Numbered from the stretch's first letter, positions 30,832-39,315 are shown. The stretch is DNA of 40,416 nucleotides from JBHIBC01 sp046758905 (GCA_046758905.1 JBHIBC010000022.1:1-40416); one strand, 5' to 3'. Numbers and translations: made by a program. The notes: a model not told the origin generated them from the letters alone.

Positions 30832-31635
30832 ATGAAGGTCACCGGTCTCGTCGCCCCGCCGTCCCGACTGCTGATCGCCTCGTCGATCGCGTTCCTGAGC
30901 GCTTTCGCTTTTCCCACGCCGGCCCGCGCGGTCGGTGACTGGGTCGGCTTCGAGGCCGCGCCGTGGCTGCAGGACCTCCAGGGTCGGGTCGCCATAGACG
31001 ACGGCTCGGTCCAGGGCACCACGGCGGACCTTCAGGAGACTCTGGACCTCGACGATAGGACAGGAGCGCCTCAGGGGCGGCTCTGGTTCCGCCTCGGGAA
31101 GAACCGGCTGATCGTCGACTACGCCGACTCGTCGCGCGACGGCACCCAGACGCTCACCCAGAGCCTCACGTTCAACGGCACCACCTTCGTCGTCAGCGAG
31201 GACGTCAGCACCGCCCTGGACATGCGCTTCCTGCAGGCCCAGTACCGCTACACCTTCCTCGACCTGAAGCTGGTCGAGTTCGGCGGCGGGCTCGGCCTGA
31301 ATGTCGTTCAGTTCGACATGGACGTCGTGGGCTCCACCGCCGGGTCGAGCGCGCTGTATGAGGACATCCCCTACCCGAGCGCCAACCTCGCCGTGGTAGT
31401 CAAGCCCCTGCCCGGCTTCCGCATCCGCGGCGAGGTCAACGGGATCTCGGCGACCGTCTCGGGCACGTCGGTCGACGTGTTCGACGCGCGGATCCAGATG
31501 GAGTACTACTTCGCCCACTCGTTCGGTGTCTTCGCGGGCTACCGGGACTTCGACTTCGACGTCGACTCCGGCGACTTCGGGGCCGTCGACGTCAGCTTCG
31601 AGGGCGTTTACCTAGGCCTCGGCCTGAAGTTCTGA
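30832..31635 (+). CDS. Outer-membrane beta-barrel protein
   Basis: A 267-residue exported protein. The signal peptide covers about 1-33 (LLIASSIAFLSAFAFPTPARA). The mature part alternates strands and turns (RLWFRLGKNRLIVDYAD, LQAQYRYTFLDLKLVEFGGG, IQMEYYFAHSFGVFAGYRDF), as in an 8-12 strand barrel, and ends with the classic C-terminal phenylalanine (VYLGLGLKF). No substrate or activity can be named. AGGAGGG lies about 6 nt upstream of ATG 30832. Confidence 0.78.
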   Translation: MKVTGLVAPPSRLLIASSIAFLSAFAFPTPARAVGDWVGFEAAPWLQDLQGRVAIDDGSVQGTTADLQETLDLDDRTGAPQGRLWFRLGKNRLIVDYADSSRDGTQTLTQSLTFNGTTFVVSEDVSTALDMRFLQAQYRYTFLDLKLVEFGGGLGLNVVQFDMDVVGSTAGSSALYEDIPYPSANLAVVVKPLPGFRIRGEVNGISATVSGTSVDVFDARIQMEYYFAHSFGVFAGYRDFDFDVDSGDFGAVDVSFEGVYLGLGLKF

Positions 31636-31678
31636 GCCGACCTGAAGCGGCGGCCGGCGCCCGCCCTCCCTCCCGGCG

Positions 31679-31707
31679 TTGCCGTCCCCGGTGGGAGGTG
31701 CTAGGCT
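31679..31707 (+). promoter_or_regulatory. Promoter of the lipoprotein gene at 31738
   Basis: TTGCCG (31679-31684), 17-nt spacer, extended -10 TGcTAGGCT (31699-31707). Predicted start near 31714, 24 nt before ATG 31738. Confidence 0.45.
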
Positions 31708-31737
31708 GGCTCTCCCGTTCGACAGGGAGATGCCCGC

Positions 31738-32262
31738 ATGCACAGCCGCCGTCGGCTCGCGACCGGCCCCGTACCGCCTGCGCCGCCCCCCGGACGGACC
31801 GCCCGGCTCCTGGCCCTGACGGCTTGCGCCGCGTTCCTGATGGCCTGCGAGGCGCCGGGAGGCGCCGGGACCCCGGATGACCCGGTCTGCGCCGCAGTGA
31901 AGTCGCTTCGCGGCCCGGCGCGCCGGGAGGTGCTGGCGGTCGCGCGGATCCTCGCGATCCGTCCCTCCATGGCGATCGATTTCTCCGACGCGAGCGGCGA
32001 GTACTGCCTGAACACCGGCAGCCGGGCGATGACCCATTTCGCCGCCCTGCCCGAGGAATCAGACGAGGACATCGTCTACTTCATCGATGCGGCGCCGCTG
32101 GTCGCCCATGGGCTGCGCCTGGATGAGTTCCCCCTGCTCGAGCCCGGCGCCCCCAGACGGCCCGATACCTGGTACCGGTACGAGGGAGAGGGGACGGAGC
32201 CGCACCACGGGCGGGAGATGAGCGAGCGCACCTGGCTCGTCCTGGCCGTCGACGTGAAGTGA
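31738..32262 (+). CDS. Putative lipoprotein of unknown function
   Basis: A 174-residue protein. A basic N-terminus and hydrophobic stretch end in a lipobox (ALTACAAFLMAC, lipidated Cys at about 37), so it is probably a lipoprotein. The mature domain has two more cysteines (DPVCAAVKS, GEYCLNTG) that could form a disulfide. The remainder (DEDIVYFIDAAPLVAHGLRL) is not recognisable. It has its own promoter and converges on the ABC permease gene with 19 nt between stops. Confidence 0.65.
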   Translation: MHSRRRLATGPVPPAPPPGRTARLLALTACAAFLMACEAPGGAGTPDDPVCAAVKSLRGPARREVLAVARILAIRPSMAIDFSDASGEYCLNTGSRAMTHFAALPEESDEDIVYFIDAAPLVAHGLRLDEFPLLEPGAPRRPDTWYRYEGEGTEPHHGREMSERTWLVLAVDVK

Positions 32263-32281
32263 CGCGGCGCCCGGCGGGGGC

Positions 32282-33070
32282 CTACCTGACGAGCCGCCTC
32301 CTCATCAGGTGGATCCCGAGCAGGTTGATCGGAACCACCCCCACGGCCAGGTAGGCGAGATCGACCAACAGGCGGCCCGGCAGGCGACCGAAGCAGGCCT
32401 CCCGCATCACCCGCGTCACGTGGGTCAGCGGGAGGATCTCGGCCAGCGCCTGGGCCCACGCCGGCAGGACCTCGAGGGGAAAGAAGGTGCCGGAGAACAG
32501 AAACATCGGCATCACCAGCAGGAAGATGGGGAAGTTGAACGAGTCGATCTGCGGCACGATGGCGGTGAAGCACAGGGCCATGCCCGCGAAGAAGAGCCCG
32601 GCCAGCAGCGAGAACGGAATGATCACCAGGGCGTGCGGGTACTCGATCAGTCCGAAGAAACTGATCGCCGCCAGCATCAGCGTGCAGCCGACCGCTCCCT
32701 TGGTCGCGCCCCACGCCACCTCACCGGCCATCACGTCCTCCAGCGTGAGGGGAGTCGTCACGATGGCGTCGAAGGTCCTCTGATAGTACATGCGGACGAA
32801 CGTGTTGTAGGTGTTCTCGAAGAACGACTGAAACATCACCTGCGTGGCCAGCAGCCCCGGGGCGATGAAGGCGGCGTAGCCGACCACCTCGCCCCGGTAT
32901 TGCACCCCTTTGACCAGGGCGCCGATCCCCGCCCCGAACGCCGCCAGGTACAGCACCGGCTCGAGCAGTGGCGGCACGAGGTTCGTCTTCCAGGTGACGA
33001 GATAGACGTCGCGGTTCCGCTGCCAGACCCGCAAGGATCGCGAGCTGATGTTGCTCAGGAGGCGGCTCAT
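32282..33070 (-). CDS. ABC-2 type transporter permease (NodJ-like)
   Basis: A 262-residue inner-membrane protein with six predicted helices. Family signatures are LLEPVLYLAAFGAGIGALV, ERTFDAIVTTPL-like text (QRTFDAIVTTPLTLEDVMAG) and MFLFSGTFFPLEVLPAWAQ near the end, the ABC-2 motif of NodJ/DrrB-type export permeases. It pairs with the ATPase encoded 37 nt upstream to export a lipid-like, polysaccharide or drug-like compound; the substrate is unknown. It is the last gene of a four-gene minus-strand run. Confidence 0.87.
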   Translation of the reverse strand: MSRLLSNISSRSLRVWQRNRDVYLVTWKTNLVPPLLEPVLYLAAFGAGIGALVKGVQYRGEVVGYAAFIAPGLLATQVMFQSFFENTYNTFVRMYYQRTFDAIVTTPLTLEDVMAGEVAWGATKGAVGCTLMLAAISFFGLIEYPHALVIIPFSLLAGLFFAGMALCFTAIVPQIDSFNFPIFLLVMPMFLFSGTFFPLEVLPAWAQALAEILPLTHVTRVMREACFGRLPGRLLVDLAYLAVGVVPINLLGIHLMRRRLVR

Positions 33071-33107
33071 CTCCCGCTCCCTCCCCCGGTCGTGGCCGGC
33101 GCGGCCC

Positions 33108-34019
33108 TCACTCCCGCAGCTCGCGTCCGGTGAGCTTCAGGAACAGATCCTCCAGGCCCGCCGGTCGGACGGTGCAGCGCTCCATCGCGTACCTGGGATG
33201 AATGTCGCCGAACACCACGTCGCCATCCTCGGTATAGATGAACAACCGGTCGGTGTCGGTCTCGTAGGACCACCCCCGACGGCGGACATGGTCCACGAGA
33301 TCCGGGGGATATCCCCAGACCTCCACGACCTCCCTGCCCACGCCGCTCCGGACGAGCTCGGCGGGCGGCCCCTCCACCAAGATCCGGCCGTGGTCCATGA
33401 TCACCAGCCGGTCGCACAGAGACTGGGCCTCGTCCATGTAGTGCGTGGTCAGGAGGATCGTCTTCCCCTCCCGGCGCAGCGCCCGGATCCGATCCCACAC
33501 CAGATGGCGTGACTGCGGGTCGAGCCCGGTCGTCGGCTCGTCCAGGATCAGGAGGTCGGGACGGTTGAGGATCGCCCGGGCGATCACCAGCCGCCTGCGC
33601 ATCCCGCCCGACAGCTGCCGGATGCTGTCCCCGCGCCGTTCCCACAGGCCCATGAACTGCAGCAACTCGCGCGAGCGGCGCGCCGCCTCGCCCGCGGGGA
33701 TGCCGAAATAGCGCGCGAAGACCACAAGGTTCTTGAGGACCGTGAAGTCGGGGTCGAGGTTGTCCTCTTGCTGGCAGACGCCGATGCGTGCCTTGATGGC
33801 GCGGGCGTGCCCCGTCACGTCCATCCCGAAGACCTTGAGGCAGCCCGAGCTCACCGGGGAGACGCAATTGATCATCCTGACGGTGGAGGTCTTGCCGGCG
33901 CCGTTCGGGCCCAGGAAGCCGAAGCACTCGCCGGCCCGGATGGCGAAGTCGACGCCCTCCACAGCCTTCAGGCTGCCGTAAGTCTTGCCGAGACCGCGAG
34001 CCTCGATGACGATGGACAC
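33108..34019 (-). CDS. ABC transporter ATP-binding protein (NodI-like)
   Basis: A 303-residue ATPase. Walker A is GPNGAGKT (38-45), the Q-loop is GVCQQEDNLDPDFTV, the signature is LSGGMRRRL, Walker B is LLILDEPTTGLDPQ, and the switch His is in LLTTHYMDEAQ. The last 80 residues are the extra C-terminal domain of NodI/DrrA-type exporters (VFGDIHPRYAMERCTVRPAG). GTG 34019 is the start. It powers the permease encoded just downstream. A methionine sulfoxide reductase gene lies 37 nt upstream in the same direction. Confidence 0.9.
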   Translation of the reverse strand: MSIVIEARGLGKTYGSLKAVEGVDFAIRAGECFGFLGPNGAGKTSTVRMINCVSPVSSGCLKVFGMDVTGHARAIKARIGVCQQEDNLDPDFTVLKNLVVFARYFGIPAGEAARRSRELLQFMGLWERRGDSIRQLSGGMRRRLVIARAILNRPDLLILDEPTTGLDPQSRHLVWDRIRALRREGKTILLTTHYMDEAQSLCDRLVIMDHGRILVEGPPAELVRSGVGREVVEVWGYPPDLVDHVRRRGWSYETDTDRLFIYTEDGDVVFGDIHPRYAMERCTVRPAGLEDLFLKLTGRELRE

Positions 34020-34056
34020 CCGGCCGCTCCTCCCTGTCCCTCCTCCGCCGGTGCGC

Positions 34057-34455
34057 TCATCCGCAGCGGTCCAGATCGAGGGCGACCGAATTGATGCAGT
34101 AGCGTCTCCCGGTCGGGGGCGGTCCGTCGTCGAACAGGTGGCCCAGGTGGGCGTCGCAGCGGGAGCAGGCTACCTCGACCCGGCGCATGCCGTGGCTCAG
34201 GTCGTCGCGGGTCTTGACCCGCTCCGGCTCCAGCGCCTCCCGGAAGCTGGGCCAGCCGGTCCCCGACTCGAACTTCGCCTCCGAGCTGAACAGACCGGCG
34301 CCGCAGCAGACGCAGCGGTACACCCCCTTCTCCTTGCAGCTCCAGTATCTGCCGCTGAAGGCCGGCTCGGTACCCCCCCGCCGGCAGATCCTGAACTGCT
34401 CGGGGGTCAGCACGCGGCCCCACTCATCGTCGGAGCGGCGTGGATCAGCCGCCAT
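34057..34455 (-). CDS. msrB: Peptide-methionine (R)-S-oxide reductase MsrB
   Basis: A 132-residue cytosolic repair enzyme. Zinc ligands are two CxxC pairs, Cys48/Cys51 and Cys97/Cys100. The catalytic Cys120 lies in RRYCINSVALDL, and the substrate-pocket signature is SGTGWPSF (64-71). It reduces methionine-R-sulfoxide in proteins with thioredoxin. The length is standard for a stand-alone MsrB. It follows the DMT permease gene by 24 nt and precedes the ABC exporter, so it is probably co-transcribed, though a functional link is not obvious. Confidence 0.94.
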   Translation of the reverse strand: MAADPRRSDDEWGRVLTPEQFRICRRGGTEPAFSGRYWSCKEKGVYRCVCCGAGLFSSEAKFESGTGWPSFREALEPERVKTRDDLSHGMRRVEVACSRCDAHLGHLFDDGPPPTGRRYCINSVALDLDRCG

Positions 34456-34479
34456 CTCCCTCCTCCACGCGGGCGCGGG

Positions 34480-35427
34480 TCAGGTGCCGAAGACCAGGAG
34501 CGCGACGCCGCCGACGGCCACCGCCGCCCCGATCGCAGCCCGAGCCGAGACGTGCTCGCGGTTGATCAGAACGACGGACGGGATCAGGACGACCGGAACC
34601 AGGGCCGTGATCGTGGCGGCCACGCCTGTCGAAGTGTAATGCAACGCAAGCAACGATAACGATACGCCGAGGTACGGCCCCGCGATCGCCCCGGCCGTCA
34701 TGAAGGCCATCGCCCTCCCGTCGCGCAGCGAGACCCACACGCTGTTCCAGCGTCGCAGCAGGAAGAACAGCACCACGAAGCCGATCCCTCCGGCCATTAC
34801 CCGGATCTGCGTCGCGGCGAAGGGATCGAGGAAGACACCGCCGGATCTCATGCCGTACTTGCTGAGGACGTACCCGACGGCCTGCCCGACGGTGCCGACC
34901 AGCGCCAGCGCGACGCCCCGCGGCGTCATTCTCCGCACCCTGCGCCGGCCCCTGCCCGGATCCTCCCCGGAGGGGAACCCCGACCCCGCCGGTCTGTCCA
35001 GCACGACCCAGGCGACGCCGCTCAGGGTCACTCCCATCCCGCACCACTGGCGGGCCGAGTAGTCCTCCCCCAGCCACGCCCATCCGATGACGGCCGAGAT
35101 GGGCGCGGCGAGCGTCATGATCAGCATGGCCACCCGCGGCCCTATCTCGACGAAAGATCGGATAAGGCAGAGGTCACCGAGGGTGAAGCCGACGAGTCCG
35201 GAGAGGGCCAGCGTGCCCCATGCCCGCGCCGGGAAATCGAGCGGCACCGGATAGCCGCGGGCCAGGGTCAAGGTGACGCAGAAGGCCCCGAACGCCAGGA
35301 TCAGCCTGAGCAGGTTGACGGTGAGCGAGCCGACCTTCTTGCCGGCCGCCTCAAAGCATTGCGACCCCACCGTCCAGCAGAGGACGGTGCCGAAGGCGGC
35401 GATCTCCCCGGCGTACGCGACGGCCAT
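34480..35427 (-). CDS. EamA/DMT-family membrane transporter
   Basis: A 315-residue protein with about ten membrane helices arranged as two EamA repeats (helices 1-5 about 5-140, and 6-10 about 170-315; for example LIMTLAAPISAVIGWAWLGE and ATITALVPVVLIPSVVLINR are matching positions of the two repeats). Such drug/metabolite transporters export or import small metabolites; the substrate is unknown. ATG 35427 is chosen; an in-frame start at 35463 would lie upstream of the predicted transcription start. It is the first gene of the DMT - msrB - ABC run. Confidence 0.85.
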   Translation of the reverse strand: MAVAYAGEIAAFGTVLCWTVGSQCFEAAGKKVGSLTVNLLRLILAFGAFCVTLTLARGYPVPLDFPARAWGTLALSGLVGFTLGDLCLIRSFVEIGPRVAMLIMTLAAPISAVIGWAWLGEDYSARQWCGMGVTLSGVAWVVLDRPAGSGFPSGEDPGRGRRRVRRMTPRGVALALVGTVGQAVGYVLSKYGMRSGGVFLDPFAATQIRVMAGGIGFVVLFFLLRRWNSVWVSLRDGRAMAFMTAGAIAGPYLGVSLSLLALHYTSTGVAATITALVPVVLIPSVVLINREHVSARAAIGAAVAVGGVALLVFGT

Positions 35428-35432
35428 GCGAG

Positions 35433-35441
35433 ACGATAGCA
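35433..35441 (-). promoter_or_regulatory. Extended -10 element of the DMT-msrB-ABC run
   Basis: On the minus strand TGcTATCGT (35441-35433). Transcription should start at about 35426-35427, which is the ATG itself, with no Shine-Dalgarno, so the mRNA is probably leaderless. No clear -35. Confidence 0.4.
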
Positions 35442-35508
35442 CGACGCGGCGCCGCCGGAGCACCGCGGGCGCACGTGCGGCGCCGCATGGCGACGGGCCT
35501 CCGCGCGG

Positions 35509-36453
35509 CTAGACCGCGACGGCCGCCTCGCCGGCCGGGGCGCTCGCCTCTTCCCGTCGACACCCCCCTTCCCTCAGGTGGAAGCGCGACTTCGATCCGG
35601 ATCTCCCCTCCGGAAGGGTCACGCTCAGCTCGGTCTCCCGGCGGTCGCGGACGATCGTCAGGGTGATCGTCTCTCCGGCGCGCTCCCGCAGCGCCCGCCG
35701 CAGGTCCGAGGTGCGGCGGATCTCCTCCTCGTCGACGCCGACGATGACGTCGCCGGCCCGCACCCCCCCCCGGTCGCCGGGGCTGCCCTTTCGGACCGAG
35801 CGGACCAGGACACCCCGGCCGCCCTCGACACCGAAATATTCCCCGAGCTGCCCCGTCAGGTTCTCCACCTGGACGCCCAGGCGGACGCGGCCCCGCAGCT
35901 CGAGCGCCCGGACGTGCGGGATGTCGATGTCCGGGATCTCGATGTCGCCGACCTCAAGGTCGGGGATGCGGATGCTCCGGATGATCGCGCGCACATCCTC
36001 GGCGTCGCGCCCGGCCACCTTCACCTGCACCGACCGGGTCGAGCCCCCGTCGAACACCTCGATCGGCACCGTGCGCCCCGGGGGCGTCTCGCGCACCAGC
36101 CGGGTGAGCTGTGAGACCCCGCGTACCGTCGTGCCGTCATACACCAGGATCACCTCGCCTTCCTCGAGCCCGGCCTCATCCGCGGGGCTTCCAGGGACGA
36201 CACCCTTGATCTCCGCGCCTCTAGGCCCGTCGAGCCCCAGCTCCTCGGCCCGCCCGCCGTCGATATCGGCGATGCTCACGCCGAGCCAGGAGCCGCTGGA
36301 CAGGTAGAACACCTCCGCCGAGGGTCCCCGCCCCTCAGGCGCCACCACGACGTGCCCGGCGCCGCGGGCGGGCGCCTCCGGGGCGGCCGCCGCCAGCAGG
36401 AACACCGCGGCGAGGCCGACCGCGAGCAGGATCAGGATCGCTTTGCGACTCAT
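35509..36453 (-). CDS. Membrane-anchored or secreted double-PDZ protein
   Basis: A 314-residue protein. Residues 1-25 are a signal or anchor helix (KAILILLAVGLAAVFLLAAA). PDZ domain 1 spans about 56-140 (WLGVSIADI, VVPGSPADEAGLEEGEVILV) and PDZ domain 2 about 192-285 (RLGVQVENL, VRKGSPGDRGGVRAGDVIVG). They are joined by a linker with repeated Ile-Pro-Asp elements (IPDLEVGDIEIPDIDIPHV). No protease domain is present. PDZ pairs of this type bind peptide C-termini of periplasmic partners, as in DegP/RseP systems. GGGAGG lies 6 nt before ATG 36453. It is the last gene of the second ECF operon, 22 nt after a DUF4097-type gene. Confidence 0.8.
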   Translation of the reverse strand: MSRKAILILLAVGLAAVFLLAAAAPEAPARGAGHVVVAPEGRGPSAEVFYLSSGSWLGVSIADIDGGRAEELGLDGPRGAEIKGVVPGSPADEAGLEEGEVILVYDGTTVRGVSQLTRLVRETPPGRTVPIEVFDGGSTRSVQVKVAGRDAEDVRAIIRSIRIPDLEVGDIEIPDIDIPHVRALELRGRVRLGVQVENLTGQLGEYFGVEGGRGVLVRSVRKGSPGDRGGVRAGDVIVGVDEEEIRRTSDLRRALRERAGETITLTIVRDRRETELSVTLPEGRSGSKSRFHLREGGCRREEASAPAGEAAVAV

Positions 36454-36475
36454 ACAGCACCTCCCTGTGATCGGG

Positions 36476-37687
36476 TCATTCGCCCACCTTTCCGGACTTG
36501 AGGATGAGGACGTTGCCCCCGAGGGTCCGGATGTCGAGCAGCGAACCGCCCCCGCCGATCTCGCCCTCGGCGACCTCGATCGGCCTTCCGGCGCTCTCGA
36601 TCTCGCGCCGGATGCTCAGGGGGAAATCGCTCGTGATCCGCGGCCCCAGAGGACTGTCCACCAGGGCGCGCACCGTCAGCGCCAGCGACTCCGGGAGGAG
36701 GACCACCACATCCCCCTGCCAGGTCTGGAGATCGGAGTCGCCGGGCGCCCCGCCCGGTCCGGACAGGTCGGCACGGATGCTGCCCAACGACGTGATCGCA
36801 TGGATGGGCCCCCGGATCCCGCGCAGATCGATCGGTCCGGCGGCCGTCTCGCATTCGACGCCGCCGCGGGCGGAGGCCACCCGGATGCTCCCGCCCCCGG
36901 TCGACGCCTTCACCTCTCCACCGACGCTCCCGAGGACGATGTTGCCGCCGACGGAGGCAACATGGACGTCTCCGGCGACCTCCTCGACCCGGACGTCGCC
37001 GCCCCCGGTCTCCGCCCGGACACTGCCCCCCACGTGCCCCACGACCACGTGGCCTCCCGAAGTCCGAACGACGACGTCGCCGTCGGTCCGGTCGAGCCGG
37101 ACGCCGCCGCCGCCGGACGCGACGCTGACCGCGGATCGGATCCGGGCGGCGCGCACGTTCCCGCTGAGGGTCTCGGCCCGCAGCGGCCCGCCGAGGTCCT
37201 CGGCCACGATGTCCCCACCGCGGGAGAGCAGCGTGGCACGCCCCCGCAGGCCACGGACCACGACGTCGCCGGCCCCGGTGATCGCCTCGATCTCGAGGGC
37301 GTCCCTGGGGACCTCCAGGACGAATTCGGCGGCCAGCCCGTCGAGCGACCGGGTCTGGGCCGCCTCGCCCCGGAAGATGATCCACTCGCCCTTCCGGCCG
37401 GCGCTGACCAGCAGCTTCTCGAGGAGGGCCTGCCCCTCCGCGTCCCCGACGCCGCTCGCGCGGAGCTGGATTCGGTACCGCACCTCCGGCGCGGACGATC
37501 CCAGGACGCGCACGGACCCGAGGGCGGACTCCACCCGGATGCGCGGGGCGACGGCGGGTATGACGCCGGCGATCTCATGGAACAGGTGGCGGCCCCTCCG
37601 GTAGAAGCGGGCATCGTGGGCGGACGCCGGCAACGCGGCGAGCGCCGCCGCGAGAACGAGCGGCCACGGTCGGATCGCCTTGCGCAT
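36476..37687 (-). CDS. Exported DUF4097-type beta-solenoid (adhesin-like) protein
   Basis: A 403-residue protein. The signal peptide is about 1-23 (PWPLVLAAALAALPASAHDA). From about residue 125 there are many regular short repeats built on G-D-V/I-x-V (ITGAGDVVVRGLRGRATLLS, GGGDVRVEEVAGDVHVASVG), the DUF4097/DUF4098 pattern predicted to form a beta-solenoid. This family often accompanies ECF or PspC-like envelope-stress loci; its biochemical role is unknown. ATG 37687 is 3 nt after the anti-sigma stop. It is an exported solenoid, as in the first ECF operon, but of a different family. Confidence 0.8.
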   Translation of the reverse strand: MRKAIRPWPLVLAAALAALPASAHDARFYRRGRHLFHEIAGVIPAVAPRIRVESALGSVRVLGSSAPEVRYRIQLRASGVGDAEGQALLEKLLVSAGRKGEWIIFRGEAAQTRSLDGLAAEFVLEVPRDALEIEAITGAGDVVVRGLRGRATLLSRGGDIVAEDLGGPLRAETLSGNVRAARIRSAVSVASGGGGVRLDRTDGDVVVRTSGGHVVVGHVGGSVRAETGGGDVRVEEVAGDVHVASVGGNIVLGSVGGEVKASTGGGSIRVASARGGVECETAAGPIDLRGIRGPIHAITSLGSIRADLSGPGGAPGDSDLQTWQGDVVVLLPESLALTVRALVDSPLGPRITSDFPLSIRREIESAGRPIEVAEGEIGGGGSLLDIRTLGGNVLILKSGKVGE

Positions 37688-37690
37688 CCG

Positions 37691-38683
37691 TCAGTCCTCC
37701 TGAGCGTACGCGGCGTCGACGACCTGTGCCGACCGGAGCCGCACGTAGTCGCTCTCGGCCTCGCGCGCCAAGCGCTCGAGCAGCCGCAGCGTCTCCCGGT
37801 CGCGCGCGCCAGCCAGGGCGTCCATCGCCCTCACCCGCACCCCCGGGTTCCGGTCCTGTTGGAGCGCCCGCGCCACCGCGGCCCGCACCCCGGCGTCGAT
37901 CGCGGCCCGTCCCTGCAGGGCGTCGAGCGCCTTCAGCCGCACGCCGGGGTTGGCGTCGTGGAGCGCCCGCAGGAGCGCCTCGCGGACGTCCGGATCCCCG
38001 GCGCGCCGACTCAACGCGTCGATGGCGTCCAGGCGCAGGCCGGCGTTGAGGCTGTGGCGCAGCGCCGCCAGAATCAGGCCCCGTATCTCAGGGTCGTCGA
38101 TCGAGCCCTCGAGCGACATCCGCCGCACGGTGTCGTAGGTCAAGCCGACCCTGTCGGACCCTGGGTGGAGGGTGAGCGAACTCAGGGAAGCGGCGATGCT
38201 CCCGGCGTCCTCCACCGGCGGGGCTGCGGTCACGGGCGAAGCGCCCCGCCCGGACACCCGGGCCATCGACACCAGCCCGCAGAGGAACCCCACCAGCAGG
38301 AGCGCGACCGCGGCGACCGGCGACACCCGGGCCGATGGCCACGGCCGGCGGGAGCGGGCGAGGAGCCGCCGCGCGCGTGCCAGGAGGCCCGGCCCGACAT
38401 CGGCGACTCTCGAGAGCGTCTCGAGCCTCGCCGCCAGGTCCTCCCGGCAGCGGCCCAGGAGATCCTCCGAGGGCTCGCGCCGCGGCTGCTGGCAGAGCAG
38501 CGACAGCAGCCGACGCTCCTCCGCCCAGACGAGCCCGCAGTCGGGGCACGACGCGATGTGGCTCTCGACGCGGTCCCGCTCCGCGTCCGAGAGCTCCCCG
38601 TAGAAGAGGAGGACGATACGCTCTCTCGAGGTACCGCAATCCATGGTGCGGCTCCGCTCGCTGGCTCGGCGGCGCTCGGTCAC
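37691..38683 (-). CDS. Zinc-finger anti-sigma factor fused to HEAT repeats
   Basis: A 330-residue protein (316 if ATG 38644 is used). The N-terminal anti-sigma zinc motif HxxxCxxC is HIASCPDC (about 42-49), followed by a linker, one membrane helix (VSPVAAVALLLVGFLCGLVS, about 121-143), then about 130 residues of HEAT-like helical repeats outside the membrane (GLRLDAIDALSRRAGDPDVR, GVRLKALDALQGR, GVRVRAMDALAGARDRETL). The zinc domain should hold the sigma factor in the cytoplasm, and the HEAT repeats may sense an envelope ligand. GTG 38683 overlaps the sigma stop (GTGA), indicating co-translation. The HEAT fusion is the unusual part. Confidence 0.82.
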   Translation of the reverse strand: MTERRRASERSRTMDCGTSRERIVLLFYGELSDAERDRVESHIASCPDCGLVWAEERRLLSLLCQQPRREPSEDLLGRCREDLAARLETLSRVADVGPGLLARARRLLARSRRPWPSARVSPVAAVALLLVGFLCGLVSMARVSGRGASPVTAAPPVEDAGSIAASLSSLTLHPGSDRVGLTYDTVRRMSLEGSIDDPEIRGLILAALRHSLNAGLRLDAIDALSRRAGDPDVREALLRALHDANPGVRLKALDALQGRAAIDAGVRAAVARALQQDRNPGVRVRAMDALAGARDRETLRLLERLAREAESDYVRLRSAQVVDAAYAQED

Positions 38684-39315
38684 CGTGTATCCGCCCGCAC
38701 GGCGTCAGCCCTGTGATTTCCCGGGACGCCCGGCGCCGCACGCAGGTCGCTCAGCGCGGCCCGCAGTCTTCGATGGGCACGGAACAGGCAGTTCTTCACG
38801 GTCGCCTCCGTCGTCTCCAGCGCCTCGCCGATCGCCGCCAGCCTCATGTCCTGATAATGGCGCATCTCGAAGACCAACCGCTCCCGTGGGGCCAGCCGGG
38901 CGAGCGCGGCGTCGATGCGCCGGCGCATCTCGGCGCGGAGCAGCGCAAGTTCGGGGTCACCGTCCGGCAGCTCGCTACGGCGCAGCCGGAGAGGGCCCCG
39001 GGCGTCCGCCCCTCTCCGGCCCGCGAGGCGCTCCTCGGCACGAGCCGTCCGCCGACGAAGCTGGTCGAGACAGAGGTTCGAGACGATGCGGAACAGCCAC
39101 GTCCCGAACGCGCACTCGAAGCGGAACCGCGCCAGGGCCCTGTAGGCCCTGAGGAACGACTCCTGGTAGAGGTCGCGCGCCTCCTCCTCCGAACCGACCA
39201 GATTGAGCGCCAGACGGAGCACCCGGCGATCGTAGCGATGCACCAGTTCCGTGAAAGCCCCGGAGTCGCCCGCCTGGGCCCTGCGGATGAGCGCGCTCTC
39301 CTCGATAGCCGCCAC
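38680..39315 (-). CDS. ECF-type RNA polymerase sigma factor
   Basis: A 211-residue sigma-70 family protein. Region 2 is near residues 22-90 (ELVHRYDRRVLRLALNLVGS, FGTWLFRIVSNLCLDQLRRR) and region 4 near 135-190 (LAPRERLVFEMRHYQDMRLA, EATVKNCLFRAHRRL). The genes behind it are an anti-sigma, a DUF4097 protein and a PDZ protein, making an envelope-response operon. GTG 39315 gives a conventional N-terminus; ATG 39381 would add 22 Arg-rich residues and cannot be excluded. It has no obvious GGAAC-type promoter upstream. Confidence 0.87.
   Translation of the reverse strand: MAAIEESALIRRAQAGDSGAFTELVHRYDRRVLRLALNLVGSEEEARDLYQESFLRAYRALARFRFECAFGTWLFRIVSNLCLDQLRRRTARAEERLAGRRGADARGPLRLRRSELPDGDPELALLRAEMRRRIDAALARLAPRERLVFEMRHYQDMRLAAIGEALETTEATVKNCLFRAHRRLRAALSDLRAAPGVPGNHRADAVRADTR

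Noticed and set aside
36443..38716. A 757-codon open frame on the plus strand
   Set aside because: Antisense to the DUF4097, HEAT anti-sigma and sigma genes, which are supported by motifs and overlaps. No recognisable domains.
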